From positions 1 through 33,661 of the forward strand of contig NAVB01001481.1 of the NCBI GenBank assembly GCA_002179805.1: a DNA stretch of 33,661 bases, written 5' to 3'. This DNA is from Acanthamoeba lenticulata (lineage: Eukaryota; Discosea; Longamoebia; Acanthamoebidae). The position numbers were made by a program, and so were the translations under genes. Position 1 is the stretch's first letter, and each line of letters starts with the position of its first letter. Below, one piece after another: positions 10,201 through 19,952 of this stretch. The notes beneath the pieces are model-generated. The model saw nothing but the letters and a program-made list of their open reading frames with translations, made no database searches and was not told the DNA's origin.

Positions 10201-10289
10201 GGCGCACGCAGAGCTTCTCGCTCGACCGGGCCTTGGGCGGGAAAAAGAGCACCAACCCCTGGCGCTCGTGGAAGTGGGGCCGTGAGTGA
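7265..10289 (+). CDS. Chimeric P4-ATPase N-terminal half fused to CorA-type C-terminus
   Basis: Exons: 7265-7513, 7624-7672, 7794-8053, 8157-8278, 8366-8548, 8645-8729, 8837-9037, 9102-9260, 9340-9437, 9564-9786, 9873-9931 and 10175-10289. They give about 600 aa (632 if the in-frame 8549-8644 segment is exonic), and every phase agrees. The first ~440 residues are P4-ATPase-like (lipid flippase): STTKYTWWNFLFKNLYEQ, FRRVANSYFLL (M1), IPGVAPITP (M2), the A-domain DGET loop around residues 226-229, and M3-M4 ending in the P4-type PISLYVTIE. The phosphorylation domain with DKTGT should follow but is absent. Instead there is a charged helix and a CorA-type pore end: ITLPVLVVASLFGMN (the GMN ion-selectivity motif) and a second membrane helix. 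ATP-driven transport is therefore not expected. It may be a real fusion, a pseudogene-like remnant, or an assembly join. Confidence 0.72.
9455..9481 (+). repeat. (GA)n tract in a P4/CorA intron
   Basis: A purine-only run of GA dinucleotides lies inside intron 9438-9563 of the P4-ATPase/CorA chimera. It has no coding role in the spliced model. Confidence 0.7.
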
Positions 10290-10540
10290 GGCGAAGAGGC
10301 GAAGAGGAGAAGGGCCAGGGCAATTGGCCAGAGGAGAGCAGGGCGAGGCCAAAGGGAAGCATGCCTCACGAGGCTCGCGGGGGTTCACTGTACAAATGCA
10401 GCACAAGAGGCTCAACTCCCTGAAAGTTTGATTGTTACCCATTTTAGGACAGTTGTATTCCAGAAGTGAACTTGGAATACAACAGATCCTCAAATTTCTT
10501 ACTTTTTTTTCTTTATCGAAAGCAAGATAGTTGTTGAAAG

Positions 10541-11704
10541 ATGGGACGAGCGGCACAGCGCAGAACAACCTGCGACTGGTTCACGGTGGTGGTGGTTTGT
10601 TCGCTCGTGGCGATACTGGGCTACATCTTGCTGGACCAACCACAAACAGATGCCACACCGCAACGCGACGCGTCGAATGTTGACCTGAGACGAACCCTGC
10701 CCGCTATGCCGAGCGCTGCGCCGCTGACCGAAGACGCCATCGAGCGGGCCAAGCGCGACGGACTGCTGGAGCTTCCTTGGGAGAGAACACGCAAGATGAA
10801 CTTCAGGAAACTGTGGGAGATCGAGTTGGCCAAAGAAAAGGCTGAAGAAGAGGAGCTGAGGAAGGTGGGAAAGACGAGGGCGATGGTGCAGAAGGCACAG
10901 GAGGCGGACACGAAGTCACAGCTGGAGAGGCAGGAGGAAGCCTATTACCAGGCCAAGTTGGTCAATCTGCCCGAGTGCGCCAAGATGGCCATGAAGCTCA
11001 TGGATATGGCTGCTTTTGCCGGGGCTCTTACTTCAACCAAACCGGAGCAGTACCTCGACTGGGGTGGAGCTGCCGCCGGTGTCACCTTGTGCGCTGCCAA
11101 GCTGGCGAAAAACGGTGCCCTGCAACCGCCTGTCACCCCACAGCGCCCACCTTTCTCTTACTCGTACCCAAACAGTCACAACCATCGAACACAACCAGGG
11201 TCTGTGTGATTCGCTGCGCCAAATGCTGCTCTCAGGTGGGATCACCAACGTGAACTTGATCTGCAAGCCCGTTTCGTGGTCGGCTTTTGGTAGGCTCTGT
11301 GTCGCGGCTGATATGAAGTTGTTGTTTGGCGCTCACTTTACCATGTGAACAAGGCACCTCTCCGGACGGCGATGGCAGCTATGAACAGTTCAAGGACTAC
11401 GTCGACGTCATCGACACCTTGGGCATTCCGCAATTCGACATGGTCTTCCTTTCTGGCAGGTATGCTCTGCTGCGCGTAGCATCTTCCCCTCAACGCTTGA
11501 CACTCATGAGTTGAGGAGGGCAGGGCGCGTCCAGCATGCGCCAAGAAGGCATTGCCGTACATGTCGGCGACCTCCTTGCTGCTGGTCCACAATTGGGACC
11601 GCGAGCACTACCAACAGCCGATCAGGGAGATGTACGACGTCGTGTCCAACCCGGCCGGCGGCATGCTCGCACACCTGCGGAAGAAGGGCTCTTCCCCATC
11701 ATAA
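10541..11704 (+). CDS. Type II membrane-anchored methyltransferase-like protein
   Basis: Four exons (10541-11114, 11176-11289, 11354-11459, 11524-11704) encode 324 aa. A single membrane anchor lies near residues 13-31 (VVVVCSLVAILGYILL), preceded by a basic N-terminus, so a type II orientation facing the secretory lumen is expected. A charged stem with predicted coiled coil (residues ~85-135) follows. The C-terminal domain resembles a Rossmann-fold SAM-methyltransferase-like family: EQYLDWGGAAAGVTL (normally glycine-rich), VTTIEHNQGLCDSL, FDMVFLSGRARPAC and LLLVHNWDREHY. The glycine-rich loop is degenerate compared with the usual GSGGST form, so catalytic activity is uncertain. Plant and protist relatives known to me are mostly uncharacterised. 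The stop is 71 nt from the convergent hydrolase stop. Confidence 0.68.
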
Positions 11705-11775
11705 AACCTGCGAAGAACACCTGACTCTTCATTGTTGATGATGCGTCCAAGCTGTTGACCAAGGAAGGAGAGGGC

Positions 11776-14491
11776 TCACAACGTGTTCAGTGGCGTTCGT
11801 GTGGCATAGACAGCCTCCAAGTCGTCATCGTAGCGGTAGCGGTAGGTGGGCGCGACTCCACTGAGCCCACTCTGGGCCGGGAGAACGGTGACCTTGACCT
11901 GGTTGTCGGCGTGCTTCAAAGCGGCCGTCTCGTCGACATGAGGATGTTGCTGATGGTGAAGATCTTTGAGCTTCTCCTTGCCCTTGTCCTCTTCCTCTGC
12001 TCGCGAGAGTGTTGCTGTTGTTGTGGAGTCGGCAAAGTTGTTGATCGGCTTGTCCTCCACGACGGAAGGCGCGCCTTGGCTCGTCGCCGTAGACCGCCTA
12101 AGGCTGTGCCCGGAACCGGATAGACCCGCATCGCGCTGCTTGCGGATGTCCATGCGCTGATGAAGCCAGTCCTTGACGTGCACGAAGAACTTGTCGACCG
12201 CGGGATGGGGCATGATGTTGAAGAAGAACTGGAAGTCGTGGTTCATGTGGTGCCCGATGTACAACTCGGCCTCTGCTCATTACATCACACGACATCACGA
12301 AAAGCAACGCGTGAGGCTCTGTTCCCTCATCACGCTCGCCGAGGGGACAAAGGTCGGCCGTACCCACGCCCTGGTCGACAGCCTTCTGGTACACCGTGCG
12401 GATGTCCTCCCACAGGGGCTCGACGTCGCCGCCGGTGATTAGGAGCGGCGGAAGGCCCAGCAGGTCGCCGTAGACGGGGGAGATGTAGGGCGAGTAGATG
12501 CTGCACTTGTTTCGCTCCTTCCCGCGCTCGTCGGCGAGCTGCGTCAGAAGGAGGCTGCGTCGGCGGTCCCACGGGGCGTCGTGTGGGCGCTGGCCCGCGC
12601 CAGCGTCGCGTTGAGGCACAGTTTCAGACTCGGGGTGCTTGGCGCGGAGGTCCCGGTTGGAGCGCTCTCGCTCGGCCTCTTGCTCCTCCTCGCGGAGCGC
12701 GAGAAGGGACTCGCGCCGGCGCTGCGCATTCCGACGCTCGTCGCGGTCGACCTGGCGCAGGCGCAGCTCCTCGTAGACGATCTGCTTGAGATACTTGCGC
12801 TCCCACCGCTTCTTCTCCCACTTGAGTCGCGCGCGGTCCTTCTCACGCACGGCGTAGCGCCTGCTTCTGGGCCTTGAGTCCGCCCTTGAGCGGCCGCCGG
12901 AGCTCGCGCTCCTTGCGCTTGGTGAAGGGGTAGTCTGACGGCTGGAGGTTGAGGTAGCCCTGCACGAAGCGGAGGCCGATGTGGTACGGCCGGAACTTCT
13001 CGGGCTGCGGGTAGGACCTGTACAGGAACACCGAGCTGTGCTCGCTGAGGTCGACCCAGGGTGACAACAGGATGGCCGCCAGCGGCATCGGCGGGAAGAT
13101 GTCGCGCTCGTCCGGGGCGAGCTCAAAGGGCAGCCGATGCTTGTGCATGAACGTGTCGTCTGAGGCCAGCGTGCGGCGCTCCCACGCGCGCTGCTGGCTC
13201 TCGGTCAGGTCGTGCGCCGGCCATCGCGCTTCGCTGGTGCGATCGGCCTCGGCCGCGTCAGCGTCCGCGTCGACATCATCTAAGTCGTCGCGGCCATGGA
13301 TGATGCGCCCTCGCTTGGGCGTCTTGCGGCTCTGGAGGACCTTTTCTACGGCCTCGCTGGGCACGACCTCCTCGCGCTCGCGCTCCTTCTCGATCCACAG
13401 CTCGACGGGGCCCTTTGTCCATTCTCGGGGCCGCTGTCGGGCGGCGTCTGCGGTCGCGTCGGCGGCGGCCGCGCGCAAGTCGGTGCAACTGAGCCGTCGC
13501 TGGCGGTGGAGATCGAGCTCGGCGCGCTCCTTCTCCAGTCGCACCTGGCGTATGACATAGAGGAGCGACAGCGTGAGGTTGCCGCCGGCGCTATCGCCGG
13601 CGATGATCAAGCGGTCCGCAGGAATGCCGCCGCCCTTGGGATTGAGCAGCCAGAGGTAGGCGCGCCAGCACTGCTTGAGCGCCACCGGGAAGGTGACCTC
13701 GGGCGAGAGCGTGTAGTCGGGCAGGAAGAACTGCATCCCGCCGAGCAGCTTGCTCAGCTTCCAGCACCATGTGCGGTACGACGGTACCGTGCCTACCGAG
13801 GCGGAAGATGATCAAGCGGTCAACAGGCAGCTCAGAAAGGTAGAGGAGGAAGAAGAAGAAGAAGGAGACCACATACCAATGCAGAAACCGCCCCCATGGA
13901 TGAACATGATAGTGGGCTTGTTGCGAAAGTAGGGCGATTCCTCAGGCAGGTCGCCGCCTTTCTTCTCGTGGCGAGCCTTGAGCTCTTCGTAGGCCTTTTC
14001 TTGTTTCTTGATCTCGCGAGCTTCGTCCTTGGGCACCCAGCACACGAACTCGCCGCGCAGGCCGCAGGGCAGGGTCACCTTCCGCACGTAGGAGGCGTGT
14101 GGGATGCGTGGCACCGGGTAGAGGTTCCTCAGGTCGTCCCAGCTGAGAAGGTAGTGGTGATCGGCCACCTTCATCACCGCCCGGTAGTACACCTCTGTCA
14201 TCATGGGATCGCTCAGGTCAGACACACGTGTGGTCACGTTAAACATGAGCAGCAAGTACCGAGGCGTTTGTTGTAGGACGGGTAGATGGGTCCGCGCTTT
14301 ATCCGGCGAGGGAGGAGCAAGGCAGACTGTAGGGCAGCCAAGGCCAAGCGAGCGTTCTTGCGCAAGTAGAAGCGTTTTGGCTTGCGCTTGTACTGTGCTT
14401 CCATCGCGGCCTTGGCACGCGCTTCTTCATCGCCCAGGCTGTTCTCTGCGATGTCCTTGTGTTTCACTTTCTTGTGCTTGCCGAATCTCAT
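11776..14491 (-). CDS. Hormone-sensitive-lipase-like alpha/beta hydrolase with two apparent frameshifts
   Basis: Serine hydrolase of the HSL/acetyl-hydrolase group, probably acting on acyl esters. From the ATG at 14491, one frame runs through RRIKRGPIYPSYNKR. A second continues from about 14255 as YLLLMFNVTTRV up to the oxyanion motif HGGGF. After an intron (13876-13793) comes FFLPDYTLSPE, then the nucleophile elbow GDSAGG. The acid motif TGGDVEPLWED is downstream, and the catalytic-type His lies in HHMNHDFQ after intron 12363-12273. The frame changes near 14262 and again near 12860 with no plausible intron at either place. Between GDSAGG and the acid there is a charged insert of more than 250 residues, far larger than in typical members. 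The triad is intact, so assembly indels or a very recent pseudogene are the main options. Confidence 0.72.
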
Positions 14492-14921
14492 GGTGTGTTT
14501 GTGTGTAAAGTGCTTCTTGGATGAGTGAAGGTTGAGTGTTTGAAGGAGAGCCGCCACCCCAAGAGAGAGCTTCAGGTAGCGTGCTTCCCGCCAGGTTTGG
14601 ATAAACGCGAGAAATTTGAGATGGATTTGCACTCCTAAGCCTTCCAGTTTATCTCCGAATAGCACGCTCTTTTGCAAAGGCGGGCCTTTTTTAAAGAGTT
14701 GCACTTTAAGCCAGGAGACCAACGGTCTCCGTGCTTTCTCCCACAACGGCCGGTCTGGTGATCACGTGAATGAGGTTGTTGATATCAGGTTGCACGCTTT
14801 TCACATTCTTACAAGACGATGACCAATAGACGTTAGGCAAACATCAGGTAATTGTAAGTAATTAAAAGTCAATAAAACCGTGCCCTTCCCTGATTTTTAA
14901 ATATCATGCTGAAGAATAAGG
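14492..14921. promoter_or_regulatory. Divergent intergenic region, hydrolase / F-box-GRDP
   Basis: This 430-nt interval lies between two divergent starts and should hold both promoters. It is GC-moderate near the hydrolase and becomes AT-rich from about 14830, with stretches such as AATTAAAAGTCAATAAAA and TTTTTAAATATC just before the F-box gene's ATG. In the hydrolase orientation an open frame extends upstream of its ATG without recognisable content. I found no defined promoter element. Confidence 0.5.
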
Positions 14922-17309
14922 ATGTTTAACACTAGGGGGTCGAAGACAGGCAAGGACGACGAGGAGAATCATGACATAAAAAAGGAAAAGCTAGCCGCCA
15001 AGGAGGAAAAGTCGGCCAAGAAGGAGAAGAGCACCAAGAAGAGCAAGTTCGGCTTCCTCAAGCTAGGAAAGGCTGCCAAAACACCCGAAGAAAAGATTAT
15101 GGACAAGTACCCGCCTGCTCGCTGCCTTCGCCTTTCGGAAGAGCTCAATGGTGTCAACAACTTTGTCACCTACCCTTTGCCTCTTCCTCGTGAGGCACGT
15201 AGTTCTCTCTTCCCCTTCCCCCCTCTCTCCGCCCGCCCCAACGAAGGCTGCGACTGACCTTTCCCCACAACCAGCTGGCCCCACTTATCTTGCGCTTTCT
15301 GAGCCCCAAGGAACTGGTCGCTGCTGGTGGGGCCTGCCGCCTGTGGTACACCATTACCTCGCACGACCAACTGTGGCGGAGGTTTTTCGAGAAGAGCGCG
15401 GGGCGGACCGAACACCACACCTTCAAAGAGCTCTTCCTTGACCTGCAGCTAGAGAAGAAGAGGCGCCAGGTCCGTCGCGCCCATGCCATGCAACTTCTCA
15501 AGTCCTGGTACCGCCACAGCACCTCTCATCCTGGCTGTGGCATTGGCTGAGCACAAACGCGTGCTGCCCAATGCAGGCATTGCCGTGCAGCATGCGGGAA
15601 GCGTGCCCGGCCGCGGGCGCTTCAGCCGAGGCCCAAGGTTGAGCCTGAAGACTTTGTGCCCGGTTCAGCCTGGCCGGTAAAATCTCGCTTCCAGAGACCT
15701 GCATGTGAGCACAGGGGCTAACAGTGCTGACTCGTGTGTCCAGGTTCATCCAAGTTTGTCCAATGACCTTACTGTCGAGTTTGGCTTCGAGATCATCAAG
15801 TCTGCTGAGGAGTTGATCAACTTCCTCAGTAAGCGCGCTAACGACGACACCTTTAAAGATCCCGGTACAACAACCTCCTGGCCAGTGTGCCTGCATACGC
15901 ATGGCCACGCATTTGGCATTGCTTGCATGGTCTCACTCGGGCGAGGTCAGAATTCTTGGCATGGGCGCTGTGGCGTTACACGCGGTTCATGCAACTCAAG
16001 GCCGACCACCCGGACCGGTTCCTGGTGCCCACCACGGAGATCGAATACGTGTGGCAGAGCCACCTCCTTAGGTCTTTGAGACCCTCCCCTTCTCTCGCGC
16101 TTGCAGGCGTGCTTTTCCAAAAGCTGACATACCAGGCTTTGGACGTCTAGGCCGGAGGACTACGCGCGCGACTCGAAGCACGTGTGGCGCATGGAGGAGC
16201 TCATTGACCACCGGCTCCTGGGCACTGAAGCTGACGTCCTCGTGTTCGACGAAGCCCTGCGCGAGACGGCCGAGCTCTGGAAGCGCGCCTATGGTAGGTT
16301 CTATTGTCCTTCCCATTCCCCTTCTGTGGTTGCTCATGTTGTTGGTTCATGGGTTCTCCCAGGCGAGGAATACTGCACGATTCCTGCTGGGCCGGTCCGT
16401 GAGAAGATGCCGGCCTTCCATGGCGGGGCGCTCAGCTGCTCCATCCAAGAGGAGGGCATCAAAAGGCTCTGGTACCAGAGCTCCGCTTGCCTCACCCAGT
16501 TGTGAATGGTTTTGACCCCCTGCATGGTTTGGCGCTCATCAGGTTTGACGCGGACTTGAGCGGCAACAAGGAGGTTCCTGCTGGATGGACCTCTCCAATC
16601 AGGTGATTATTGTTCATGCGCATTTAAATCATGATTTATTATTCTTATTTCTTACAAGAAAGCTCTTCTGTGACAATACTTACAATAATATATTACTCAC
16701 GGGGGCAATGCAGCTTAAAGGTGGACGACCTGATCAAGGACGGGGAGTGGTTCGGCCACTTCGTCAAGGAGAACGGCAACTCCTATGGGTTATACCTAGA
16801 GGAAGGCTGGTACAAGCTGGCAGCCAAGGCCTACGAACGCTTCCTGTACGTGTGGCGCCTTTCGTAAGCTTTTGGCCCTCTTCATTTTTTATATTTCTTG
16901 TGTTTGTATGATGATGGTGGTGGTACAGGTACTTTTGCTACATCGATACCAGCGAGGAGATGGCGCACCCAACCTACGCCATCGACCTGCTGTGGCACGT
17001 CCACATGTTCCACCCGAAACTCTACAGGTTCGTCCTTCTCTCTGGCATACCAGACGGAGCAGCGGTCCAACACACACGCACACTGACACAGGGAGGACAT
17101 GGTGAGGCTCACGGGTAGCATGATGGACCACGTGCCCTGGCCGGACCACTACGAGGAGGTCAACTTCACGAGGACGAATGATGTGTGGCAGCGTGAGTTT
17201 GGCATCCCGATCCAAGAGGTGCGGCTTCCGCCTGCGTGATCGTGTAGGGACAAGCCACAGCTGACAGTCTCTATCTCCGCAGGAAACCCGCATGGCGCCC
17301 TGGAAGTAA
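14922..17309 (+). CDS. F-box protein with GRDP (DUF1399-like) domain
   Basis: Twelve exons: 14922-15194, 15275-15507, 15577-15676, 15744-15864, 15951-16071, 16151-16293, 16363-16471, 16543-16602, 16714-16845, 16929-17027, 17092-17218 and 17283-17309, giving 514 aa. The Lys-rich N-terminus (~60 residues) is followed by an F-box at about 85-130 (LPRELAPLILRFLSPKELVA, CRLWYTI, LWRRFF), the SKP1-binding element of SCF ubiquitin ligases. The rest resembles the glycine-rich-domain-protein family of plants: LWRYTRFMQL, VPTTEIEYVWQSHLL, RPEDYARDS and a second IDLLWHVHMFHPKLY. These His/Trp-containing repeats could be the substrate-recognition part. Intron 1 uses a GC donor (GAG|GCACGT), which places PRE directly before LAPLIL. 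The role as a ubiquitin-ligase adaptor is inferred from domains only. Confidence 0.82.
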
Positions 17310-17445
17310 ATGAGCATCACACCCACACAGGACTAAAAGACAACAACTTCACCTTTTTTTCTTTTTTTTTCTTTTTTTCTTTTTTGAATGATCCCGTCTG
17401 TACAAAGAAGGAGAAGAAGAAAAAAAAATAAAAAACAAAAAATGG
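17310..17445. other. Convergent 3' ends with oligo-T / oligo-A tracts
   Basis: The F-box/GRDP and S2P genes converge here and share 136 nt of 3' flank. It contains a T-rich block at about 17353-17384 and an A-rich block at about 17408-17455 on the plus strand. The arrangement gives each transcript an A/T-rich downstream region, plausibly used for 3'-end formation in both directions. No canonical polyadenylation signal was established. Confidence 0.5.
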
Positions 17446-19845
17446 TTAAAAAAGCATAAGCGCGAGGGCGGTGACGACATTGCCGACGAACAGCACGGCG
17501 GTGCCGGTGGAAACCACGCGGAGGAGAAGGTTGCGCGTGTGCAGGGCCAGTGCGGGGAAGAAGAGGGAGAGGAACGCCGTGGCGGCCCACTGGCCGTCGA
17601 GATACTGGATGGGCGCCATGTTGATCACCGCCAAGCCAGCCGACAGCGAAGCCGTGTATCTTTTGCCCCCCCCCCAACCACAAAAGTGACCGCAGCAGTG
17701 TGAGCCAGAACGCGGTCATCCCAGAGCAGAGAAGGTCCCGAGTGGATCGCGATACCGGAGCGTCTTCTCGATCATGGCCGGGAAGGCGGTCGGGTAGAAG
17801 GACGACCGCGGGACGTAATCGCTCACCATCACTGTGTCGTGTGTGTCCATGGCCGTCAGTCAGGTAGGGCGGTGGTTGTGGCGCTTAGCCGGGAAAATAG
17901 AGAGATAACATGGAGGGCAGCACGTACGCGAGTACCAGAGCCCGTGGGGGTGTCCGTAGAAGAGCAGAAAGGAGGAGTCGTGGAGGGTGAGCTTGACCAC
18001 CGCGTGATACGCCTCCGTGACCGGGCGAGCGCACACGAAGCCGGACCCTGTGTGCCCGGGGCGTGGAGGGAAGCAGAGAGACCTCAGCACGCAGAGCTCT
18101 GGTCACGATGACGCAGAGATGTTTGGGCGATGGGAGTTCGGTACCAGGAGTCCGGCAGCGGCTGTCCTCCGAGCAAAAGGGATTGCTGGCGAGCTGCCGC
18201 GGGGCGCAACAAAGCTGCTGCGAGGCGGCGCTCACCGGCCCGCCGAGCTCAGTCGAAGCGTTGGGCGCGTTCTCCAGGTTGAAGCACATAAGGTTCGTCC
18301 GCTCCGCGTCGCCCACCGGAGCGCCTTCTTCCTCGTCTTGCTGATGACGACGATCATCGTCCCCGTCGTGCTCACAGCAAGCGCTGCCGTGCTTGCGCTG
18401 CAGTCGGGACGAAAGCGATTCGCTGCGCGCAAACACACAAGGACCTCGGCCTTGAGCGATTGATCAAAACCCCGAGACCTTGTCCCTGAGCAAAGGCGGG
18501 CAAAGAAGGCGCAGACTGACCTGAGGCAAAAGCCCGAGTTGAGGCGGTCGGCCGCTGGTGGCGTGCTGCTCGGCGACAGGCTGCCGGCCCACTGGTTGAG
18601 GCAGCTCGCCCAGTCGTGTAGGCCGCGCACCGGGCACTCGCCGATGGCCACGACGCGATGGCCCTCCTCCACGTGCCCGACAAAGGGCGAGTCCTGTGTC
18701 GACACGATTCCGCCTTGGTGAGCGCGGACGAACAGGGCGGCACCTAAATGAGGGAGAAGAACGACCTCGGGAATGTGCATGATGAGCGCGCCGTGGCCGG
18801 TGCTGTACATCGGCATGAGCAGGACCGGGAGGCACCACAGCACCAGTACGCAGGCGAACGACAGCACGATGTTGTGCCACGCTCCTGCGAGCCCAAGCTT
18901 GGGGGTCAGCCTCTGGAAGCCAAGAGAAATGAAGGGCTCGAGTGACACGAACCGGCGCAGTAGATCTTGAGCAGCTTGCCGGGCGAAAGGTGCTGCAGGG
19001 TGTCCTCGGGCAGGTCGACAAAGGCGCCCGGGTAGAGCACCGCCAGGAAGGCGCCGAATCCGTTCACCTGCATGTTTTCGCTGCAGCTCGCCGATGAGCC
19101 TGGGGCGCCAAGGGCTGCAGACGCGCTGTGATCGGGGGGCTGAAGGCACACGGACCTGGTCGCGGCGAGGGCGTGGCCAAACTCATGAATGACGCCCGCC
19201 ACGGCCAACGCGATGATGTAGTAGGCCAGATGCGACGACGGCACGTTCACGCCCGGCACCTTGAGCCGCCACACATTGGTGAGTCCCTGAAGTCTGAAAC
19301 AGAGAAAGCTCATGCCCGAGTAGAGTACCACTGGTGTCAGCACGGCAGGTTGGTCGGGCTGCTGGAAGGTCCAGTAAAGATTGAGCACCAGCAGGATGAC
19401 GGAACAAGCCATGGCCAAACTTCCGACCACTGCACCGACCCCAAACCTGTGTGGGGCATCACCAACCGGGGATGAGAACACAAGAAATCACAACAATTAC
19501 ACACTGGCAGTGGGTCCTGGTGCATACCAGAGACGCAAGAAGGTTGGGCAGCTGCGGCCGATGCGTGTAAACAACGGGTTCAGTGCTCGCGTGTACCATC
19601 GGACGTAACCGGGCCGCAAGTCGATGCCTGCACTCGCTAGCCAGTCTCCCACTCGGCCATCTGCGTGGCCCGCAAGAGGAGCGTTAAGAAACACAAGTCT
19701 GAAAAGGCGAAGCTGAACAAACAAGAAGAAGGGCGGCAAGAAGGGGGCCGCAACTGAGTTGCGTGTCAAGAAACTTGAGGCAGGCGAAGATGGCCACCCA
19801 CAACAGGACAACGGAGCCCAGGACTGAACCAAAGGCTCCCCACAT
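17446..19845 (-). CDS. Site-2 protease (MBTPS2-like intramembrane metalloprotease)
   Basis: M50-family protease that in animals cleaves membrane-anchored transcription factors such as SREBP and ATF6 in the Golgi. Exons: 19845-19755, 19660-19528, 19446-19156, 19080-18953, 18884-18521, 18383-18236, 18193-18145, 18047-17928, 17831-17756 and 17659-17446, giving about 537 aa. The 42-nt segment 18235-18194 is in frame and may be exonic, giving 551 aa. The zinc motif HEFGH is at residues 162-166, in a membrane helix after VPGVNVPSSHLAYY. The second ligand motif, LDGQW, is near residue 487 within INMAPIQYLDGQW. Between them are VNGFGAFLAVLYPGAFVDLP, a PDZ-like region and a cysteine-rich luminal segment (SACC, MCFN, NPFCSEDSRCR), as in metazoan S2P. 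All active-site elements are present. Its start is 107 nt downstream of the Rieske gene's stop. Confidence 0.9.
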
Positions 19846-19952
19846 GCCGCCACGTCGATGCCCACCACGGGCCGAGCAAATAACAACGAAAGGAAAACGA
19901 AAAAGAAAATGCCAGGGAATATCAATTCATTTATTATTTTGTGCTGTTGACG

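Noticed and set aside
15190..15274. Ordinary GT-AG alternatives for F-box intron 1
   Set aside because: The GT sites at 15190 and 15199 are in phase 1 and put the F-box out of frame; only the GC donor at 15195 keeps it.
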